A stretch of DNA of 64,000 bases, taken from positions 1 through 64,000 of the forward strand of contig JAFUZP010000021.1 of the NCBI GenBank assembly GCA_017476545.1. Direction: 5' to 3'. Below the pieces are notes generated by a model that had not been told where the DNA came from, searched no databases, and saw only the letters and a list, made by a program, of their open reading frames with translations. This document shows positions 17,086 through 25,057 of the stretch, piece by piece. The position numbers and the translations under genes are program-made. Position 1 is the stretch's first letter. Every line of letters begins with the position of its first letter. Source of the DNA: Alloprevotella sp. (GTDB lineage Bacteria; Bacteroidota; Bacteroidia; Bacteroidales; Bacteroidaceae).

Positions 17086-17613
17086 TCAGAGCCCCGTTGC
17101 CGCTTGTATGGAGTCCACGATGTCCTTAATGCGGTCGAAGCTGTCGAGTATGTTGATGTCAATGATGTGTTGCGCACGCATATAGAACGGCTCGCGGGCG
17201 GCCAGTTGTTCGCGGACGAAGGCCTCCAGCTCCTCGGGGCTCTTCCCTTCAAGCAGGGGACGCCGGCCCCGGCTCATCCCGATGTGCTGTATGAGCGTCT
17301 CGGGCGATGCCTTCATATAGACTGTCTGCGCGACGGAGTTCATGTAGTCCATGTTGTCGAAGAAGCAGGGCGTGCCTCCGCCGCAGCTGAGCACCGTATT
17401 CTCGAACTCTGCCGCCTCGTGGAGCATCCGCCGCTCCAGATCGCGGAATTTCTCCTCGCCGCGCTCGGCAAAAATCTGTGACACTTTAGTGTGGAACCGC
17501 TCCTCGATATACCAGTCCAGGTCGTAGAAGGTGCGCCCGAGGCGCTTGGCCAGTTCGCGCCCGACCGTCGTCTTGCCGGCGCACATATAGCCGATGAGGA
17601 TGATGCACTTCAT
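17086..17613 (-). CDS. aroK: Shikimate kinase
   Basis: Phosphorylates shikimate in aromatic amino-acid synthesis. The 175-aa P-loop protein has Walker A GYMCAGKTT at residues 8-16, the shikimate-binding DLDWYIEERF (Asp near residue 33), FRDLERRML and the CGGGTPCF loop near residue 76. A lid SRGRRPLLEG carries the catalytic Arg residues. It lies between topA and speA, 35 bp after topA, and is very probably co-transcribed with both. Confidence 0.94.
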   Translation of the reverse strand: MKCIILIGYMCAGKTTVGRELAKRLGRTFYDLDWYIEERFHTKVSQIFAERGEEKFRDLERRMLHEAAEFENTVLSCGGGTPCFFDNMDYMNSVAQTVYMKASPETLIQHIGMSRGRRPLLEGKSPEELEAFVREQLAAREPFYMRAQHIIDINILDSFDRIKDIVDSIQAATGL

Positions 17614-17648
17614 GCTGGGGCTTTATCTGCTTACAGGTTTGTTCCGCG

Positions 17649-19994
17649 TTACCTCCCGTGCCGTGCCCTCGTCGGGCGGGCGGGTTTCTTAGCTTCCTCG
17701 GCCACAACGTTCAGGCATTCCTCCAGCGTCAGTTCCTTGGCGCGGGCGGCCAGAGCTTTGGGCAGCTTGTAGTTTTTATCCTTATAGGACAGGTAGGGGC
17801 CGAAGCGGCCGTTGAGGATTTGCATGTCGGGATCCTCGCTGAACGTCTTGAGGTGTTTCTGCTCTTCAGCGGCGCGTTTCTGGGCCAGGAGCTCCGTTGC
17901 GCGTTCCAGCGTGATGCTCAGCGGGTCCTCTCCTTTAGGGATGGAGGCGAAAGTCTTGCCGTGCTGTACATAAGGGCCGAAGCGGCCGGTGTTGGCCACA
18001 ATGGGGGTGCCGCCGAGCAAGCCGACCTCGCGGGGCAGGCGGAAGAGTTCCAAGGCTTCTTCCAGCGTAATTGTGCTCAAACTCTGCTGGGGTTTCAGTG
18101 TAGCGAAGCGGGGTTTCTCCTCGTCTTCGGGCGTACCGAGTTGCACCATCGGGCCGAAGCGGCCGATTTTCACAAAGACAGTTTTTCCCGTCTGCGGGTC
18201 GCGTCCCAACTCCCGTTCGCCAGCCTTCCTCTCCGTCTTTTCGTTAACGGCGTTTTTCACTTCGGGTTCGAAGCGGTCGTAGAAGGCCCGGATGACCTTG
18301 ACCCAGTCTTCCTTGCCTTCCGCTACGTCGTCAAAGTCTTTTTCCACAGTAGCTGTGAAGTTATAGTCGAGGATGTCGGAGAAGTGCTCCAGTAGGAAGT
18401 CGTTCACCACGATGCCGATATCCGTAGGGATGAGGCGGCTTTTCTCCGCTCCCACGGTCTCTGTCTTCTGTTCCTCGGCAATCTGTCCGTTTTTCAGGGT
18501 CAGTACGGTGATTTTGCGCCGCTCGCCGGGTTTGTCACCCTTGCTTACGTAGTCGCGCTGCTGGATGGTGGAAATCGTGGGGGCGTATGTGGAGGGTCGG
18601 CCAATGCCGAGTTCTTCCAGTTTATGTACGAGGGCAGCCTCATTATAGCGTGTGGGCGGTTGCGTGAACCGCTGCTGTGCGGACATTTCCCCGCAACCCA
18701 GTTGTGCGCCTTCCCGCAGGACGGGAAGCAATCCGCCACTTTCTGTGGAATTTTCCGTATCGGGTTCTGTTTCGCGACTGTCGCGGTAAATGCGGAAGAA
18801 ACCGTCGTATTTCACTACTTCTCCCGTTGCTACGAACACGTCCTCCGCCGTGCCGGTACTTATTTCCGCCGTTGTACGTTCAATTTCCGCATCGGCTGTC
18901 TGACTGGCCACGGTGCGTTTCCAAATCAGTTCGTAGAGGCGGCGTTCCTGCGCTGTGCCGTTGATTTTCCGGCGTTGTACGTCTGTGGGGCGGATGGCTT
19001 CGTGTGCCTCTTGTGCTCCCTTGGTGTTTGTGCGGTAGTTGCGCCGTTGGTGGTAACCTGCGCCCAGGTCTTCCTCAATGACCGGTCCGCAAGTGTTCAG
19101 GAATAGGGCGGAGAGGTTTGTCGAGTCCGTACGCATATAAGTGATAAGTCCAGCTTCATAGAGTCCCTGCGCTATCCGCATGGTCAGCGCAACGGGGAAG
19201 CCGAGGCGGCGTGCGGCCTCCTGTTGGAGGGTACTCGTCGTGAAAGGCGGCGGCGGCGTACGCTTTGTCGGCTTCTTTGTGACGGTCTGGACCGTGAAAG
19301 CTGCCGAGGCGCAATGCTCCAAGAAGGCACGGGCTTCCTCTTTCGTCTTGAAGTGGCGGCGCAGTTCCGCCTTGAAGTGGGCCGCGCCGTCAGTTTCGGG
19401 CGTGACGAACTGCGCCGTGACGTGATAGGAGTCCTCCGCACGGAAGGCGGCCACCTCCCGTTCGCGCTCCACGATGAGGCGGACAGCCACGCTCTGCACG
19501 CGGCCTGCGGAAAGTGACGGGCGCACCTTGCGCCACAAGACGGGGGACAGCTTGAACCCGACGAGGCGGTCGAGGACGCGGCGCGCCTGCTGCGCATCGA
19601 CTAGGTTCAGGTCAATACTGCGCGGGTGCTCAATGGCGGTGAGGATGGCGGGCTTTGTGATTTCGTGGAACACGATGCGGTTCTGTGCCGCCGCGTCCAG
19701 GCCGAGCACTTCGGCCAGGTGCCAGCTGATTGCCTCTCCCTCGCGGTCCTCATCGGACGCGAGCCACACCTTCTCACTCTTACCGGCCTGTGCCCGCAGG
19801 TCGGCAACGACTTTCTGCTTGTCTTCGGATATTTCGTATTCGGGTTCGAATGTGTCAAGATTGACCCCGAAGTTCTTTTTCTTAAGGTCGCGGATATGGC
19901 CAAAGCTGGACATGACTTTGAAGTCTTTCCCTAGGAACTTTTCTATCGTCTTCGCCTTTGCCGGAGACTCCACGATGACTAAGTTTTTCTGCAT
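17649..19994 (-). CDS. topA: DNA topoisomerase I
   Basis: A type IA topoisomerase that relaxes negative supercoils. The 781-aa protein starts with a Toprim domain (IVESPAKAKTIEKFLG; acidic triad in LASDEDREGEAISWH at residues 79-92). The catalytic Tyr is in GLITYMRTDST at about residue 286. Three C-terminal segments of the type 'GRFGPMVQLG / GRFGPYVQHG / GRFGPYLSYK' are the cysteine-less repeats seen in Bacteroidetes TopA. The ATG at 19994 is used because it begins with the family start MQKNLVIVESPAKAKTI; an upstream ATG at 20027 falls in the promoter. First gene of topA-aroK-speA. Confidence 0.96.
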   Translation of the reverse strand: MQKNLVIVESPAKAKTIEKFLGKDFKVMSSFGHIRDLKKKNFGVNLDTFEPEYEISEDKQKVVADLRAQAGKSEKVWLASDEDREGEAISWHLAEVLGLDAAAQNRIVFHEITKPAILTAIEHPRSIDLNLVDAQQARRVLDRLVGFKLSPVLWRKVRPSLSAGRVQSVAVRLIVEREREVAAFRAEDSYHVTAQFVTPETDGAAHFKAELRRHFKTKEEARAFLEHCASAAFTVQTVTKKPTKRTPPPPFTTSTLQQEAARRLGFPVALTMRIAQGLYEAGLITYMRTDSTNLSALFLNTCGPVIEEDLGAGYHQRRNYRTNTKGAQEAHEAIRPTDVQRRKINGTAQERRLYELIWKRTVASQTADAEIERTTAEISTGTAEDVFVATGEVVKYDGFFRIYRDSRETEPDTENSTESGGLLPVLREGAQLGCGEMSAQQRFTQPPTRYNEAALVHKLEELGIGRPSTYAPTISTIQQRDYVSKGDKPGERRKITVLTLKNGQIAEEQKTETVGAEKSRLIPTDIGIVVNDFLLEHFSDILDYNFTATVEKDFDDVAEGKEDWVKVIRAFYDRFEPEVKNAVNEKTERKAGERELGRDPQTGKTVFVKIGRFGPMVQLGTPEDEEKPRFATLKPQQSLSTITLEEALELFRLPREVGLLGGTPIVANTGRFGPYVQHGKTFASIPKGEDPLSITLERATELLAQKRAAEEQKHLKTFSEDPDMQILNGRFGPYLSYKDKNYKLPKALAARAKELTLEECLNVVAEEAKKPARPTRARHGR

Positions 19995-20024
19995 AGTAGC
20001 GGTATTTCTTATTGGAAACGGGGG

Positions 20025-20032
20025 CAAAAGTA
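20025..20032 (-). promoter_or_regulatory. -7 box (TACTTTTG) of topA-aroK-speA
   Basis: On the minus strand TACTTTTGCC, 31 bp before the topA start. Confidence 0.6.
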
Positions 20033-20066
20033 GGAAAAAGGAGGGGAAAAGCGGCTACACGCTAAG

Positions 20067-20085
20067 AAAAAAACGCCGCACGGCG
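20067..20085 (-). terminator. Terminator after rnhB
   Basis: On the minus strand CGCCG-TG-CGGCG is followed by seven T. It closes the suf-ybjQ-rnhB row. Confidence 0.7.
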
Positions 20086-20198
20086 GGTGTATGCGGCCTG
20101 TTGTGCCTTGGGGTGCTACCGCCGCGCGGGCTACCTCCCTTTTCCCGCCGCGATTGTCTTGCTGGAGCCGCTTCTGGCATTTTCACCCATCGGGGCGG

Positions 20199-20819
20199 TC
20201 AATCCGCAAAGTCTGTGTCGCTGAAGAGTTCCAGCTGTCCGTCGCCCAGCAGGTTGTAGCTGCGGCGGTGGTAGGGCGTGATACCGTGTCGCAGAAGCCC
20301 CTCCCGGTGCTCGCGGGTCGGGTAGCCCGCATTGTGGTCCCAACCGTACTGCGGGAATTCTTCATGCAGGCGCATCATATAGTCGTCGCGGTAGGTCTTC
20401 GCCAATATACTGGCGGCGGCGATGGAGAGGTACTTCCCGTCGCCCTTTACCACCGTTTGCCACGGAATGTCGCCGTAGGCCCGGAAGCGGTTGCCATCCA
20501 CAATGATATGCTCGGGGCGCACGGACAATGCGTCCAAGGCGCGGTGCATGGCCAGTATGGAGGCGTTAAGGATGTTGATATGGTCGATTTCATCGGGCGA
20601 AACCACCCCTATGGCCCATGCTACGGCATCGCGTTCTATCTCCTCGCGCAGGGCATAGCGTTGCTTGGCGGAGAGTTGCTTCGAGTCGTTCAGGCGTGCG
20701 TTGTGATAGTCGGGCGGCAGGATGACAGCTCCGGCATACACGCTTCCTGCCAGGCAGCCGCGCCCGGCTTCGTCGCAACCCGCTTCAATGCAGCCGGTGC
20801 GCAGGTAAGGTTTCAGCAT
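20199..20819 (-). CDS. rnhB: Ribonuclease HII
   Basis: Removes ribonucleotides from DNA and RNA primers. The 206-aa protein has the diagnostic DEAGRG at residues 16-21, the LNDSKQLSAKQR motif, VDGNRF near residue 107 and SIAAASILAKTYRD, giving the complete acidic active site. It begins 2 bp after ybjQ and is the last gene of a row starting at sufC, so it is likely co-transcribed with the suf genes, though no functional link is evident. Confidence 0.95.
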   Translation of the reverse strand: MLKPYLRTGCIEAGCDEAGRGCLAGSVYAGAVILPPDYHNARLNDSKQLSAKQRYALREEIERDAVAWAIGVVSPDEIDHINILNASILAMHRALDALSVRPEHIIVDGNRFRAYGDIPWQTVVKGDGKYLSIAAASILAKTYRDDYMMRLHEEFPQYGWDHNAGYPTREHREGLLRHGITPYHRRSYNLLGDGQLELFSDTDFAD

Positions 20820-20821
20820 GG

Positions 20822-21139
20822 TCAGATGCGCGCGGCAGTACCGCTGGCCGTAACCATCAGCATTGACCCGCTGGCACCGACCGTCTCGTAGTCCAGGTCA
20901 ATGCCGACCACGGCGTTCGCACCGAGTTGTTGTGCGCGCTGGGCAAGTTCTTGCAAGGCAGTTTCTTTTGCCTGTCTGAGTACGTCCTCGTAAGCGCCGG
21001 AGCGGCCGCCGAAGAAGTCGCGCACACCGGCCATGAAGTCTCGGATGGCATTTGCGCCGATGATGGTTTCGGAGGAGACGACGCCCAGGTACTGCTGGAT
21101 GGGGTGTCCCTCAACGGTGGGAGTGGTGGTAAGTAGCAT
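20822..21139 (-). CDS. YbjQ/UPF0145 family protein
   Basis: A 105-aa protein of the YbjQ family, which forms pentameric rings and was proposed to bind heavy metals; its role is not established. Family features are the N-terminal [34 protein letters not shown] and, at the end, [16 protein letters not shown]. It lies 37 bp after sufS and 2 bp before rnhB in the same orientation. The next gene's start and this stop are nearly adjacent, implying one transcript. Confidence 0.88.
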   Translation of the reverse strand: MLLTTTPTVEGHPIQQYLGVVSSETIIGANAIRDFMAGVRDFFGGRSGAYEDVLRQAKETALQELAQRAQQLGANAVVGIDLDYETVGASGSMLMVTASGTAARI

Positions 21140-21176
21140 GATTTATCGTGTGCTAAAAGGTTGCGGGAATGGATGG

Positions 21177-22376
21177 TCAGAACATTTTGCGTACGCGTTC
21201 CAGGCCTTCGGCGAGCGCATCCGCTTCCTCCATCGTATTGTACATCGCGAAGGACGCGCGGCACATGCCCTCCACACCGTAGCGGTCCATGAGCGGTTGG
21301 GCGCAGTGGTGCCCGGTACGGATAGCGATGCCGAGACGGTCGAGTAGCGTGCCGAGGTCCAGGTGGTGGATGCCTTGCACGTTGAAGGCGATGACGGGGT
21401 CTTTCCCCGCCGCTGTGCCATAGATGCGCAGCCCCGGGATGGCTTGCAGCCGCTCCGTGGCGTAGCGCGTCAGGACCGCTTCGTGCCGGCAGATGGCTTC
21501 CCAGCCCGTTTCCTCCACGAAGGACAGCGCGGTGCTCAGGGCGTGCGAGCCTACATAGTCGGGTGTGCCGGCCTCGAACTTGTACGGGAGGTCCGCGAAG
21601 GTTGTGCCTGTCAGCGCGACGCGGGCTATCATTTCGCCGCCGCCCTGGTACGGCGGCATCTGTTCCAGCAGGTCCTCCCTGCCGTAGAGAACGCCGATAC
21701 CGGTGGGACCATAGACTTTGTGTCCGGAAAAGGCGAGGAAGTCACAGCCTAACGCCTGCACATCCACCGGCAGGTGGGGCACGCTCTGCGCCGCATCTAC
21801 CAGGACGTGGCAGTTGTGCGCATGGGCCATGTCGGCCAGCTGGCGGACGGGGTTCACCGTGCCGAGTACATTGCTGGCGTGTGCCATGCACAGCAGGCGG
21901 GTGCGGGGGGTGAAGCAACTTTCCGCAGCCGCAAGGTCGATTTCCCCCGTTTCGGTGACGGGAATCATCCGCAGGCGGATGCCTTTCCGCTGCTGCAGCA
22001 GTTGCCACGGCACGATGTCCGAGTGGTGCTCCATTTCCGTAAGCAGCACCTCGTCGTCCTCGCGCAGGAAAGCCTCCCCGTAAGCCGTGGCGATGAGGTT
22101 TATGGCCTCCGTCGTTCCGCGCGTGAAGACGATTTCCGTTGCCGAACGGGCATGGAGGAATTTGCGTATGTGCTCGCGCGCCGCTTCGTGACGCTCCGTC
22201 GCTTTCTGCGAGAGGAAGTGCACGCCACGGTGTACGTTGGCGTTCACGCTTTGGTAAGCCTCCGTGATGGCATCTATGACGCACTGCGGTTTCTGCGTAG
22301 TGGCCGCGTTGTCCAGGTAAACGAGCGGCCGCCCGTACACCTCGCGGCGGAGAATGGGGAAGTCGTCGCGTCTCAT
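21177..22376 (-). CDS. sufS: SufS-type cysteine desulfurase
   Basis: A PLP enzyme that takes sulfur from cysteine for Fe-S cluster assembly. The 399-aa protein has the class V aminotransferase layout: YLDNAATTQKPQ near the start, HSDIVPWQ, the PLP lysine in AFSGHKVYGPTGIG, and the catalytic cysteine in RTGHHCAQPLM near residue 361. The start overlaps the sufD stop by 4 bp (ATGA). No SufE or SufU partner is found in this window. Confidence 0.95.
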   Translation of the reverse strand: MRRDDFPILRREVYGRPLVYLDNAATTQKPQCVIDAITEAYQSVNANVHRGVHFLSQKATERHEAAREHIRKFLHARSATEIVFTRGTTEAINLIATAYGEAFLREDDEVLLTEMEHHSDIVPWQLLQQRKGIRLRMIPVTETGEIDLAAAESCFTPRTRLLCMAHASNVLGTVNPVRQLADMAHAHNCHVLVDAAQSVPHLPVDVQALGCDFLAFSGHKVYGPTGIGVLYGREDLLEQMPPYQGGGEMIARVALTGTTFADLPYKFEAGTPDYVGSHALSTALSFVEETGWEAICRHEAVLTRYATERLQAIPGLRIYGTAAGKDPVIAFNVQGIHHLDLGTLLDRLGIAIRTGHHCAQPLMDRYGVEGMCRASFAMYNTMEEADALAEGLERVRKMF

Positions 22377-23746
22377 GGCTCTGGGGGTGTTGGGGCGTTC
22401 GTTGCCGTTCCGCCGTACATCCGGCAGCCGTCGCAGCGTCGCAGTTCTCCCCGGAAGCGTTTTTCCACGAGGAGGGAAAGGCGCTGGCGGAGGCTCTCGG
22501 GCTGGATGTGGCGTAGCACGTCGTTTACGAAGGCGTGTTGCAGCAGGAGGCGTGCTTCGGCCTCGGGAATGCCGCGCTGGCGCATATAGAAAAGTGCGGT
22601 TTCATCGAGTTTCCCGACCGTTGAACCGTGGTTACACTTTACGTCGTCGGCATAAATCTCAAGCATCGGCTGGGAGAAGGCGTGTGCAGTCGGACTGACG
22701 CACAGGTTGGCGTTGGTCTGTTCCGAATGGGAACGCTGCGCGCCCGGTGCGACATATACCTTTCCGGCGAATGCGCCCGTGGCGTTTCCGTCCAGCACGT
22801 ACTTGTAGCGCAGCGTACTTCGGCAGTCTCCCGCATCGTGGCGGACGAGGATGTTGTGGTCGGCGTGCTCTTCCGCAGCGGCGGTGACGGCTCCGTTCGC
22901 CTCCACCGACGCCTCCGGTGCGGCGAGGCGTACCTCCGTTGTCTGCCGGCTGTGGCCGCAAGTCAGTGTCACGCTGTTCAGCTTCAGCGCGGCTCCGGCG
23001 GCCAGGTCGGCATAGATGTTGTGGAAGCGCGTACAGTTGCTGCCCGTTTCCTCCACGGAGCATAGCTCCACGCGGGCCCGCTCGCCGAGGACGAGTTCCG
23101 TGACCTGCGTGGTCAGGTAGTGCGCGGACGAAGAAGCGTGTTCGCAGATGAGCAGCGTGGCTTCCGCCCCTTCCTCCGCCACGACGAGCAGGCGGCGGTT
23201 GGCCATGAGGTCTGCCTTGGCATCGGCGAAGCAGACGAGTTGCAACGGCTGGACGGCGCGGTGGCCTTTCGGTATCAGTACGAGCAGCCCCTCCTGCGCC
23301 AGCAGTGTGTTCAGCGAGGCCAGGGCATCGTAGGACTGGACGGTGGAATGGTAATATTTCCCGATGAAACCGCGCATTTCTTCGTCTGCCTTGGCGAACG
23401 GCACCACGCGGATGGCATCCTCGCTGCCCGCCGTCGGGACGGGTCCCACCGTGTCGTTGATGATGTAGCAGGTGCGCGCGCCGATGTTGGGCAGGCTGCA
23501 ATGGTACAGTTTGTGCGGGTCGGCGGCGAGCGGCAGGCGCGCGATGTTCAGACCGTAGTCCGGGGCGAGGGCGTCGCGGACGGCGGTGTATTTGTATTCC
23601 TCCGTGCGGCGCGTGGGCAGGCCGTGTGCCTCAAGCTGCCTGAGGGCGGCGTCGCGGTGCGCGTTCATGGCCGGGCAGCTCCCGGCGGCGATGCGGCTGT
23701 GCTCCGCGCGGTAGAGGTCGAGGTATTGTTTCAGGGGGTCGGTCAT
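22373..23746 (-). CDS. sufD: SufD, Fe-S cluster scaffold subunit
   Basis: A 457-aa SufB/SufD-family protein that pairs with SufB and SufC in the SufBCD scaffold. The beta-helix core is seen in the second half (LVLGERARVELCSVEETGSN to HNILVRHDAGDCRSTLRYKY), followed by SEQTNANLCVSPTAHAFSQP, EIYADDVKCNHGSTVG and the conserved FYMRQRGIPEAEARLLLQHAF C-terminal helix. It matches SufD better than SufB because of its short N-terminal domain. It overlaps sufC upstream and sufS downstream by 4 bp each. Confidence 0.92.
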   Translation of the reverse strand: MTDPLKQYLDLYRAEHSRIAAGSCPAMNAHRDAALRQLEAHGLPTRRTEEYKYTAVRDALAPDYGLNIARLPLAADPHKLYHCSLPNIGARTCYIINDTVGPVPTAGSEDAIRVVPFAKADEEMRGFIGKYYHSTVQSYDALASLNTLLAQEGLLVLIPKGHRAVQPLQLVCFADAKADLMANRRLLVVAEEGAEATLLICEHASSSAHYLTTQVTELVLGERARVELCSVEETGSNCTRFHNIYADLAAGAALKLNSVTLTCGHSRQTTEVRLAAPEASVEANGAVTAAAEEHADHNILVRHDAGDCRSTLRYKYVLDGNATGAFAGKVYVAPGAQRSHSEQTNANLCVSPTAHAFSQPMLEIYADDVKCNHGSTVGKLDETALFYMRQRGIPEAEARLLLQHAFVNDVLRHIQPESLRQRLSLLVEKRFRGELRRCDGCRMYGGTATNAPTPPEP

Positions 23747-24516
23747 GGCTGGGGCTCGGGTTGTGCGGTGGCCGCCTCGTCGCGTATCCAGTCGAAACCG
23801 CGTTCCTCAATGGCGTAGCCGAGGCTGGCGTCGCCGCTGCGGACGATGCGTCCCTCCATCAGTACGTGTACGAAGTCCGGCCTGAGGTAGTCCAGCATCC
23901 GCTGGTAGTGGGTGACGACCATAGCGCTCGTCCGGGGTGTGCGCAGGGCGTTGAAACCCTCGGCTACCGTGCGCAGTGCGTCCACGTCGAGGCCGGAGTC
24001 CGTCTCGTCGAGTATGGAGAAGGTCGGTGCCAGCACGGCCATCTGGAAAATCTCGTTGCGCTTGCGCTCGCCGCCGCTGAAGCCTTCGTTCACGCCACGG
24101 CTCATGAAATGCGCGTCCAGCCCTACGAGCTTGCGCTTCTCGCGCAGCAGTTGCAGGAACTCCGACGCGCCCAGCGGTTCCTCGCCCCGGTACTTCCGGC
24201 GTGCGTTCACGGCGGCGCGCAGGAAGTTGGTCATCGAGACGCCGGGTATTTCCGTGGGCGTCTGGAAGGACATGAACAGCCCCTCGTAGGAGCGGTGCTC
24301 GGGCGGGAGGGCCAGCAGGTCCTTGCCGTTGAACGTGGCGCTGCCGCCGGTCACCGCATACTTCGGGTTGCCGACGAGCACATGGCAGAGCGTGCTTTTC
24401 CCGGAGCCGTTCGGCCCCATGAGGACGTGCACCTCGCCGTCGCGTATGGTCAGGTCGATACCGCGCAGGATGGGCTTCCCCTCTACTTCCGCGCACAAAT
24501 TTCTGATTTCAAGCAT
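23743..24516 (-). CDS. sufC: SufC, Fe-S assembly ATPase
   Basis: The ABC-type ATPase of the SufBCD complex, 257 aa. Walker A GPNGSGKSTL at residues 34-43, the ABC signature FSGGERKRNEI, Walker B FSILDETDSGLD and the switch His in VVTHYQRML are all present; the 'DETDSGLDVDAL' wording is typical of SufC. The ATG at 24516 is the start; the open frame runs upstream to 24729 but that stretch is not coding. A -7 box lies 43 bp upstream, so the operon begins here and sufB, normally first, is absent. Confidence 0.95.
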   Translation of the reverse strand: MLEIRNLCAEVEGKPILRGIDLTIRDGEVHVLMGPNGSGKSTLCHVLVGNPKYAVTGGSATFNGKDLLALPPEHRSYEGLFMSFQTPTEIPGVSMTNFLRAAVNARRKYRGEEPLGASEFLQLLREKRKLVGLDAHFMSRGVNEGFSGGERKRNEIFQMAVLAPTFSILDETDSGLDVDALRTVAEGFNALRTPRTSAMVVTHYQRMLDYLRPDFVHVLMEGRIVRSGDASLGYAIEERGFDWIRDEAATAQPEPQP

Positions 24517-24558
24517 GGCGTATCCGCATTTTCCCGCCGCACGGCGCGGCGTTCGCCG

Positions 24559-24566
24559 CAAAAGTA
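24559..24566 (-). promoter_or_regulatory. -7 box (TACTTTTG) of the sufC operon
   Basis: On the minus strand TTACTTTTGCGG, 43 bp before the sufC start; shows that the operon starts with sufC. Confidence 0.6.
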
Positions 24567-24700
24567 ATGTTTTCCTCCGGGAAAGCCCAGTCCCGCTGCG
24601 TGCAATTTTGCGGAGGTCGGATGGTCCGGGCGCAATGCGGCAAGTGGAAACGGGTCGGACGAGCATCCCTGCCCCGCCGCGCCGGAACCTTCCCGGCCAA

Positions 24701-24780
24701 TACCCCTGGGGGTAGGAAAAACTGACCATAGGGTTACGGAGAACTGACCCAAGGGTCGCGGCGCACTACCCCTAGGGTTA
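24701..24780. repeat. Palindrome array, type A, locus 3
   Basis: Four units start at 24701, 24723, 24745 and 24767, exactly 22 bp apart: TACCCCTGGGGGTA, TGACCATAGGGTTA, TGACCCAAGGGTCG and TACCCCTAGGGTTA, with spacers GGAAAAAC, CGGAGAAC and CGGCGCAC. The 541-bp gap between sufC and the 25058 gene also holds the two divergent promoters; the rest shows nothing. Confidence 0.9.
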
Positions 24781-24980
24781 CGGAAACGGCCGGGAGGAAT
24801 ACTGCGGAAGAACTCCAGCGCGGATGCCCACCACTCCCCCCCTATGGCCGGGGTTGCGGCGGGCTTCCAACACCTATTTTATATATACGCGCGCGTAGGA
24901 CGCTCTGTTTCCGGCCTGCTGTTTGCCGCACGCGACAGAAAAAAAAACGGGCTTTCTTTTTGTTATCAAGGAATAATTCC

Positions 24981-24988
24981 TATTTTTG
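24981..24988 (+). promoter_or_regulatory. -7 box (TATTTTTG) of the 25058 gene
   Basis: TTG at 24960 and TATTTTTG at 24981, 18 bases apart, about 70 bp before the start. Confidence 0.5.
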
Positions 24989-25057
24989 CCGCAGAGTGGG
25001 TACTACCCACTGACAACAAGGAAACCAAATTATGTTTAACTAAATCTTACCAAAGCA

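Noticed and set aside
24517..24729. N-terminal extension of SufC or a residual sufB
   Set aside because: The frame is open but the peptide is Arg/Pro-rich without SufB features, and it spans a promoter and part of a type A array.
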